From NCBI RefSeq assembly GCF_016862935.1, contig NZ_BONX01000004.1, forward strand, positions 248,001 through 312,000: a stretch of DNA of 64,000 bases. The letters run 5' to 3'. A model generated the notes under the pieces. That model was given only the letters and a program-made list of their open reading frames with translations, made no database searches and was not told where the DNA came from. The stretch is from Plantactinospora mayteni (GTDB taxonomy: Bacteria; Actinomycetota; Actinomycetes; Mycobacteriales; Micromonosporaceae). The number at the start of each line of letters is the position of its first letter. The stretch's first letter is position 1. This document shows positions 58,601 to 64,000 of the stretch, piece after piece. A program made the position numbers and the translations under genes.

Positions 58601-61435
58601 CTGCCGCAACCGCAGCAGGCCGTCGTAGATCTCCTTCGTCGTGACGTAGTTGCCCTTCGCGTTGAGCACCTCGCTGGTGACCACGGTCGGCGCGTCGCCC
58701 CGGATGAGGTAGCTGAACCTGGCGCTCGCGTCGTCCTGGTACGTGGTCCGGGAGCGGTTGGGCAGCCACACCCGGGCGGTGCGGCCGAGCGGGTCGTACG
58801 CGGTCTCGGTCAGGCGCTGGTTGGCGTCCAGGACGGCGGTCGGCAGACCCCACGCGGGTGTCAGCGTCGTGCTGACCGTGTGCCCGAGCGGGCCCGTCAC
58901 GGTCGTCCGCGTGACGGGGCCGCCGTTGGTTGGCGTGTAGGCGGTCCTGGTGAGCCGGCGGAGCGCGTCGCGCGACTCGGTGACCCGGCCATGCAGGTCA
59001 TACGTGTTGGTGGCGGTGGTGTAGTACCCCGGTGCGCCGGACGACGGACGGGCCGACAGGCTCTTGCTGGTAATCAGGTTTCCCACGCCGTCGTACTCGG
59101 ACAGCACGTCGCTGATCGCGTTGTCCGGGAAGACCGGGGTCGCGCCGCAGCGCACGGCTACCGTCTCGGCCCGGGACGGCAGGTTCATCAGCCAGGCGCC
59201 CTCGTTCCGGGCGTACCAGGTGCTCGTGCAGCGGTCGTCGGCGGCGGTGGAGGTGTCGCCGAGATCGCTGACCGTACGCACCAGGCCACGTTCGTCGAAT
59301 GTGGACTCCGCTCGGGTGGTGCGCCAGTCGCCGCCCGCCAGCGCGGTCCACGACTCGGTCAAGCCGGCGCGAACGATGTACGACTTCAGCGCGTCACGGG
59401 TCGCGGTCGGCCCCTGCCAGGTGGGCGTGTTGATCTCGGTGGCGACAACCCGGTCGGTGTCGCCGTCGTAGGTGGTCGTCTCCAGCGGGGTGCCGTTGAG
59501 CCAGTCCTCGTCGTCGCGGGCCGGTCCACGGGTGCCCTGGACCTGAACGCCACGGGTGCCGGTCGGCAGCTTGTCGCCGTGCATGCCGCGGTAGAACCGC
59601 CGCTCCGTCATGCCGACCGGGCCGCTCGGGTCACCCGGCACGCCGGTACGGATCCGCACCTTGCCGTAGCCGCGGAACTCGTCCCAGGTCTTCTTCTCCG
59701 CCTTCGTGAACTCGGACCGGTCGTAATGCCAGGCCGCCCCGTCCAGGTACTCGTACGTGGTGACCTGCTGGATGTTCGCGGTGATCGGCACGGGTAGGCC
59801 GCTGAACCGGTCGGACTGGGTGACGCTCTCCACGACGTACTTGTGGAAGTAGTCGGTGCGCTCGGCGATGTTGTCCTTCTGCCAGCGCACCGGAAAGCAC
59901 CGCAGCGTGTTGGTCTCCGGGTTGGCCGGCATCGAGCTGCCCTCGACGCAGTTCGCGCCGGCGTACTGGACGGCGATCGAGCCGCCGGCCTCGGACAGCA
60001 CCCCGGTGACCCGGTACCGGTGCAACGGCGCGAGACCATCCACCTTGTACACCCGGTTCGGCAGCGCAATGCCCTCGAACGTCACCGCCGGCAGCCTGAC
60101 CTCACCGCCCACGTGTCCGGTGTGGACGATGCCGCGCAGCCACAGCGTGGCCTTCTCGCTCTGGCCGTCGCCGGTTTTGGGGAACAGGTGCTCCAGCGTC
60201 CACGAGTCCACGTCGGTGAACCCGCCGCCGTTCCGCACCCGGGTGACCACCTTCGCGAGGCGCTTGGTCGACCAGAACGTCGGCGACGCCTTGCCGGAGC
60301 AGGTGGCCGTATCGCACTTCTCGTCCCACGGCACGTCCGGCCAGTTCTCCTTCTTGTCCGGGGTGCAGGTGCTGCCCGGCACGCAACGGTCCGCCACGAC
60401 GAACTCGACCTGGCCGCTCGCCGGTTGACCGTCACGCATCCCGTACTCGACGGTCCGCAGGGTGCCGCCCCGCACGTACGAGACCGCCGCGTCCTTGCCG
60501 TTCAGCCCGTACGAGTTCGTCTCGGCGTCGTAGCCGTACAGCATCAGGTTGCCGTTGCGGTCGACGACCTTGTCGAGGTTCCACCGCCATGCCTGGGTGC
60601 AGTACGACGCACCAAAGCCCGCGGCGTTGTTGCAGGGCTCGTTCCGGTCGTCGCCGAACACCGGCACCGTCCACGTCGACTTCGCCTCGGGGCGGGAGCC
60701 GAAGAAGAGCTGTGTGCCGTCGACCGTGGTGATCTTCCAGTGCTCGCCGTCGTTGTCGCCGTTGCCGGCACCGGGCAGCCGCTCGATCCGCGAGCCGTCG
60801 TCGTTCTTGAGCCGCCACCGGTTCGCCCCGTCGCAGCAGACCAACTGCCCGCCGCCGCCGTTGAACGAGGCGACCGCGTTGTCGCTGCGCCAGCAGAGGT
60901 CACCGTTGTCGGCCGGCGGGGTGGTCCCGCCCATGGTGTCCTCCGAGCAGGCGCCGTAGACCCGCTCGATGAATCCCGGTGACAGCTCCCAGCCGTCGCC
61001 GACCCACGACGCCTGGTTGTTGGTCGCGCTGGTCCGTCCGTCCACAGCGGACGACGAGTACGAGAGGGCGAGTTCCGGCTCCAACCCACCCGGCGCCGGC
61101 GGCACCCGCAGCGGGTAGGACCAGGTGAAGTCTCCCATCTGCGCGGAGACCTCCCAGGTGGCCGACGGCGACAGCGACGTCGCCTTCGGCGTTCCGGCGC
61201 CCTTGGCCGGCGTGCCGCCGGGACGCTGGTCGCCGTTGAGCGCGTTGCTGCTGGCCTGGTCCTGGCCCCGACCCGTCACCGTCTCCCGAGTGACCGGGGT
61301 GGAGGGCGTGGTGGGCAGCGGCACGGAGGGCTCGATCGCGGCGAACGCCGGCTCCGGCGTGGTGACCGTGCTGATGAACGTGGTGGCGAGTACGGCCACC
61401 AGGGCGGCGGCCACCCGGCTGCGGAATGCGCTCAT
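55685..61435 (-). CDS. Secreted SpvB/RHS-repeat polymorphic-toxin-like protein
   Basis: A 1916-residue giant with a Sec signal (residues 1-32, ending AFA). An SpvB-like N-terminal domain (about 90-160: GDFTWSYPLRVPPAPGGLEP) is followed by a long beta region, YD/RHS repeats (about 850-1600, e.g. YDPLGRKRTVKAGDTQLAEW) and the RHS core ending GRFISVDPVLDLSDPQQMHG and PTGL near residue 1633. Such proteins form a shell around a C-terminal toxin. The 283-residue tail has a hydrophobic Gly/Ala stretch, seven cysteines and a GDGRTCNRGGGMCAM end but no nuclease, HINT or deaminase motif I know. No immunity gene follows. GGGAGAG precedes the ATG, 14 bases after the LamG gene. Confidence 0.88.
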   Translation of the reverse strand: MSAFRSRVAAALVAVLATTFISTVTTPEPAFAAIEPSVPLPTTPSTPVTRETVTGRGQDQASSNALNGDQRPGGTPAKGAGTPKATSLSPSATWEVSAQMGDFTWSYPLRVPPAPGGLEPELALSYSSSAVDGRTSATNNQASWVGDGWELSPGFIERVYGACSEDTMGGTTPPADNGDLCWRSDNAVASFNGGGGQLVCCDGANRWRLKNDDGSRIERLPGAGNGDNDGEHWKITTVDGTQLFFGSRPEAKSTWTVPVFGDDRNEPCNNAAGFGASYCTQAWRWNLDKVVDRNGNLMLYGYDAETNSYGLNGKDAAVSYVRGGTLRTVEYGMRDGQPASGQVEFVVADRCVPGSTCTPDKKENWPDVPWDEKCDTATCSGKASPTFWSTKRLAKVVTRVRNGGGFTDVDSWTLEHLFPKTGDGQSEKATLWLRGIVHTGHVGGEVRLPAVTFEGIALPNRVYKVDGLAPLHRYRVTGVLSEAGGSIAVQYAGANCVEGSSMPANPETNTLRCFPVRWQKDNIAERTDYFHKYVVESVTQSDRFSGLPVPITANIQQVTTYEYLDGAAWHYDRSEFTKAEKKTWDEFRGYGKVRIRTGVPGDPSGPVGMTERRFYRGMHGDKLPTGTRGVQVQGTRGPARDDEDWLNGTPLETTTYDGDTDRVVATEINTPTWQGPTATRDALKSYIVRAGLTESWTALAGGDWRTTRAESTFDERGLVRTVSDLGDTSTAADDRCTSTWYARNEGAWLMNLPSRAETVAVRCGATPVFPDNAISDVLSEYDGVGNLITSKSLSARPSSGAPGYYTTATNTYDLHGRVTESRDALRRLTRTAYTPTNGGPVTRTTVTGPLGHTVSTTLTPAWGLPTAVLDANQRLTETAYDPLGRTARVWLPNRSRTTYQDDASARFSYLIRGDAPTVVTSEVLNAKGNYVTTKEIYDGLLRLRQEQVPAVGGGRLLTDTRYDSQGRAYRTTQPYFNNAALDDNIWVASDAQIPGHTLTTHDGAGRPIAEIYKAGVEERWRTSTAYGGDRVHVTPPRGGTATTVISDARGQTVELRQYRGATPTGAYDSTTYTHTEAGQRKSVKDPSGNVWRYEYDIRGNQIRSEDPDRGVSTMTYDDAGQLLTVKDARDVTLTSSYDPLGRKRTVKAGDTQLAEWTYDTATGGVGQLASATRYVDGAAYTTSFDYYTELYHPYQTKVTIPQSPRTQTLAGTYTTYSTLNWDGTPKGMTLPEIGDLKKETVSQEYDDLGNPTTLTGGPAESPTFEYVTSSEYTRFGETARLELGPIGKRAWLSYYYEDSTRRLTRSIVDAEVPRPMQTDVNYTYDPAGNVTSIANTPKDLPHDAQCFRYDHLRRLTEAWTPTGDCAAAPGVGSLGGAAPYWHSYTYDAVGNRLTETQHASAGDTVRTYGYPAAGAHKVESVTTTAPGAAAKTESFTYDSIGNMSTRPGQQLDWNPLGKLEQVSEGDKKTRFVYDADGERLLREDPTTITLYLGGQDLKLTKSTGKLTATRYYQHGDSTVATRTAAGVSWEAGDHQDTAQVAIDFESQKVSQRRQTPFGAPRGTPVPWAGDKGFVGGTLDSSTGLTNLGARQYDPQLGRFISVDPVLDLSDPQQMHGYTYSNNSPVTFSDPTGLLWGWLKKAAKSVWNGIKTVAKHAAPVVGIAAMAFAATPIGGALAVAALVAGGINTVSSCFGDKKALGCAAHVLELAPGVGKLAVGAARYAGNALNASRLTSGVSSTGSYRTFREMGKLGDEVGHLGSRPSQWLSRETIGERSELIEAGGYFAGTYYYATCGIKTVDCYGSGGSAAGQPGASCVSIVQLCDPGPKTAEPSWLPSLLAWSPPPGAKVYPPTFTGPIPGQGVRAVRAPTWPDYHRTPPQRRASQAPPPKRSVPGPNNTYTTGDGRTCNRGGGMCAM

Positions 61436-61449
61436 TCTGTCTCTCCCGT

Positions 61450-64000
61450 CTACCGGTTCTTCGGTGCCGCGGCCGGCGCCTGCAGGGCCGGATACGAGGT
61501 GTAGAGCGCCCAGACGCGGTCGCTGTCCAGCACTCCTGCGTAGAGGCGGACGTCGTCAGCTCGGCCCTTCCAGTACTCTCCGGCTCTCCCGTCCGGTCCG
61601 ATGCCGCGGCCGATCCGCACCTCGCCCCTGGCCGGCCACGCGGCGTTCAGCGTCCCGCTGCCGATGCGGTTGCCGTTGACGTAGAGCCAGTACGTCTTGG
61701 ACGGCGCGTCGTACACGCCGACCAGGTGCACCCACCTGTCGAGGTCGGCCGGCTCGGTGGTCACCGCCGCCTTGGTGGCCGGGGCGCCCCTGGTGTCCGA
61801 CGCGGGCATCTCGAAGATCCACGCGCCCAGCTGGCTCTGTCCTTTGTCGACCACGTGGCCGAGCCGGAACTTGCTGGTGTTCGCGCCGTCGATCGAGACG
61901 AGGTCCACCTTGCACTCCGGCTGGACTTTGAGGTCGCAGTCCTTCGCGGTGAGATACGCCCACGCCGCCACCGTGAAGCTGGCGTCGGTGCGCAGGTCCA
62001 CGCCCTGCGTGGACACGTCCCCCGTGCCGGGGAGCGTGACCCCGTTGCCCACCCGACCGGACGTGAACGCCGCGCCACCGGCGAGCGTGCCGGGACGGGC
62101 GCCGACCGAGTCCCCCGCGCTCGTACCGCTCGGCTCGTTCAGCGCCCAGTTGTGCACAAGAGACAGATCGCGGCCGGCCAGCACCCGGATCTCCTCGGCG
62201 AAGAGCGTCCGGCTGTAGAGCGCCACGTCGTCGATAACACCGGGGAAGTAGTCGAACATCGTGCCGGCCCACCTGCTCCGCCCGATCTGCACCCGCCCGG
62301 TCGGGTAGTCCCAGGCGTTGCTGTGCTGCTGTGTCGCCGCCAGCACGCCGTTGACGTACAGGTGCATCCGCCCGCCCTCGGCGTCGTAGACGGCGGCCAG
62401 GTGAGTCCAGACGCCGACCTGCGCGGCGCCGCCGATCGCCCGGCGAGCCTCACCGCCGCCCTCGACGTCCCGGGTGAACATCACGAACGACCACTGCTTG
62501 CCGGGCTCCGCCTCGATCCGGAACGACGAGACCGTCTGTCCGTCCTGGGAGACCACGCCGAGATGGTGGTCGCCCACCCGGTCCAGCCGCACCCAGGCGG
62601 TAGCCGAGAAGCTGCGGTTGGTCCCGACCGCGTGGGGTGCACTGGCGGCACCCGTCGCACCGTCGAGCCGGAGCGCCTTGTCGGACGGGTCCGGGTGGGT
62701 GCTCTGCCCGCCGACCAGCGTTACACCGCCCTCCACCTTGCCGGTGAGGCCGCGGCCGGACGAGTCGGGGATCTCGAGGCCAGCGCCGTCGATGCTGTCC
62801 AGCCGCCACTGGCCGGCGGTGACCGCGCTCTGGGTGACGATGCCCTGGATCTCGGCCGCCGACAGCACGCGGCTGTACGCCCGCAGTTCGTCCACCGCGC
62901 CGTTCCAGGTGTTGCCGACGGATCCGTTCATCCGCATCCGCCCGACGACGAGCTCGCCGGTGGCGTTGAACCCCGCGGCGCGCGTCGCGGACGCGGCGAG
63001 CCGGCCGTCGACGTAAAGCTCGATCCGTTTGCTCTCGGCGTCGTACACGCTCATGACGTGGGTCCACTGGCGCGGCTTGGCCGTACCGGCGGCACTGATG
63101 ACCGCCGAGTCCGCCGGCCGCGTCACCGCGTCGGCCGACGGCAGGTAGAACTCCCACCGGCCGCCGTCCGAATGCCGATAACCAAGGTAGAAGCCGCCGT
63201 TGACCGCACCGTCCTGGGTCACCGCCGTCGAGGCGCCGCCCGCCACCGTGGGCACCTCGTCCAGCCACAGCCAACCCCCGACGGTGAAGCTGCGATCCGT
63301 CCGCAACACCGGCGTTCCGGTACCCACGTAGTCGTCGGCCCCGCCGAGCTTGACCGCCCCGTTGTTCGGGCTGGTGATGTAGCGGGCGCCGCCGTGCAGC
63401 ACCGCCGAGGTCCCACCCGGCACCGCGTTCGGGGCGGCCCTGCCCCCGTCCCTCGGCGGGTCGAACTTCCAGTGTCCAAGCTGGACGTTGTCGCGGGTCA
63501 CGTCGGCGTTCACCTCGGCCACGGAGAGGGGGCGGTCGTAGACCTTCACCTCGTCGATGCCGCCGGCCATGCCGGAGCCGATCTCCAGCCTGCCCTCGGT
63601 GTGCCACGGCGCGATGTGCGGGGTCGTGCCGGCCAGCCGGCCGTTCACGTAGAGCCTGATCTTCTGCTCCGCGGCGTCGTAGACCCCCGCCAGGTGTGTC
63701 CACTCCCCCGCGATCGCCGGCGCGGTCAGGAAGGACCACCCGGGTGGGCTCGCCTGGTCGGCGTGCGGCAGTGCGAACGTCCACCCACGATCCGGCATGT
63801 ACTGGAGGCAGAACGCGCAGTTGTTGGCGCCGTGCTGGCTGACAAGCCCGTACGTGGCGCCGTCGGCCCGGTCGAGCCGTACCCACGCCGTCACCGAGAA
63901 ACTGTCGTCGGTCCGGACAGTGCTCGGCGTGCCCACCTTGCCCGTACCGTCCAGCCGCAGGCCGGGCCCAACCGCGCCGTTCCCGTACGCGACCGGGCCG
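61450..64000 (-). CDS. Multi-LamG-domain secreted protein (5' end outside window)
   Basis: At least 850 residues; the gene continues beyond the right edge because the frame LDGTGKVGTPSTV is open to the last base. Four concanavalin-like LamG domains are visible, each opening with RTDDSFSVTAWVRLD, RTDRSFTVGGWLWLD, GTNRSFSATAWVRLD or RTDASFTVAAWAYLT and containing the HLAGVYDAxxxxIRLYVNG repeat, spaced by about 200 residues. It ends 14 bases before the RHS gene and is in the same transcript, the usual LamG-RHS pair in actinomycetes. It may bind surface glycans or act as an adhesin for the RHS protein. The apparent GTG at 63936 is internal. Confidence 0.88.
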   Translation of the reverse strand, partial: GPVAYGNGAVGPGLRLDGTGKVGTPSTVRTDDSFSVTAWVRLDRADGATYGLVSQHGANNCAFCLQYMPDRGWTFALPHADQASPPGWSFLTAPAIAGEWTHLAGVYDAAEQKIRLYVNGRLAGTTPHIAPWHTEGRLEIGSGMAGGIDEVKVYDRPLSVAEVNADVTRDNVQLGHWKFDPPRDGGRAAPNAVPGGTSAVLHGGARYITSPNNGAVKLGGADDYVGTGTPVLRTDRSFTVGGWLWLDEVPTVAGGASTAVTQDGAVNGGFYLGYRHSDGGRWEFYLPSADAVTRPADSAVISAAGTAKPRQWTHVMSVYDAESKRIELYVDGRLAASATRAAGFNATGELVVGRMRMNGSVGNTWNGAVDELRAYSRVLSAAEIQGIVTQSAVTAGQWRLDSIDGAGLEIPDSSGRGLTGKVEGGVTLVGGQSTHPDPSDKALRLDGATGAASAPHAVGTNRSFSATAWVRLDRVGDHHLGVVSQDGQTVSSFRIEAEPGKQWSFVMFTRDVEGGGEARRAIGGAAQVGVWTHLAAVYDAEGGRMHLYVNGVLAATQQHSNAWDYPTGRVQIGRSRWAGTMFDYFPGVIDDVALYSRTLFAEEIRVLAGRDLSLVHNWALNEPSGTSAGDSVGARPGTLAGGAAFTSGRVGNGVTLPGTGDVSTQGVDLRTDASFTVAAWAYLTAKDCDLKVQPECKVDLVSIDGANTSKFRLGHVVDKGQSQLGAWIFEMPASDTRGAPATKAAVTTEPADLDRWVHLVGVYDAPSKTYWLYVNGNRIGSGTLNAAWPARGEVRIGRGIGPDGRAGEYWKGRADDVRLYAGVLDSDRVWALYTSYPALQAPAAAPKNR

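Overview
The window is high-GC DNA with GTG/TTG starts, chained ATGA/GTGA overlaps, Tat and lipoprotein signals, a SARP-type regulator, a PASTA-less eukaryotic-like kinase, S-adenosyl methyltransferases of the actinomycete-specific kind and many secreted polysaccharide-degrading enzymes. That combination points to a filamentous soil actinomycete, most probably a member of the Micromonosporaceae; the family assignment is an inference from overall gene style, not from a marker gene. No rRNA, tRNA or CRISPR array was seen.

Layout. 1-7 kb: two DapA/NanA-type aldolases flanking a divergent FadR-type regulator, a GH42 beta-galactosidase and a secreted sialidase with a LamG domain, a plausible glycan (possibly sialoglycan) scavenging locus. 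7-12.6 kb: a CGNR regulator facing the stump of an MFS gene, a Ser/Thr kinase, an AlkD-like protein, a methyltransferase, and methionine aminopeptidase divergent from a small XRE regulator. 12.6-21.5 kb: a sugar ABC uptake operon headed by its own LacI regulator with two matching operators, facing a Tat-exported GH43-like protein, followed by a GH62 arabinofuranosidase with a ricin-type CBM13 domain and its own LacI-type operator. 22-28 kb: a three-gene membrane/zincin unit of unknown function divergent from a large SARP/NB-ARC/TPR regulator. 28.5-35.6 kb: a chained operon with a GlxA-like radical copper oxidase, an excalibur-like protein, a GT39-like and a GT2 glycosyltransferase and a GH113-like lipoprotein, probably making and trimming a surface glycan. 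35.8-44 kb: a 14-repeat WD40 protein, methyltransferase plus EAL/degenerate-GGDEF protein, an NDH-2-like oxidoreductase with an ECF41 sigma factor, and an AA10 LPMO under a CebR box. 44-55.5 kb: a hypothetical protein and a myo-inositol catabolic cluster with ABC transporter. 55.6-64 kb: a secreted SpvB/RHS polymorphic-toxin-like protein preceded by a multi-LamG protein that runs off the right edge.

Main discoveries. (1) Five copies of a 92-bp (one 84-bp) palindrome-ended element lie between 32.8 and 54.2 kb in both orientations, with imperfect terminal repeats beginning TGAACCTTTTTC and short flanking direct repeats; it behaves like an unrecognised MITE-type element and has inserted in operons. 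(2) One copy sits inside what is left of iolC, and a frameshifted 3' fragment of iolA/mmsA lies at the other end of the same cluster, so this inositol operon looks internally deleted although the remaining genes are intact and still translationally chained. (3) Several palindromes can be matched to the adjacent regulators (LacI pair, CGNR, CebR, ECF41), giving testable regulatory wiring.
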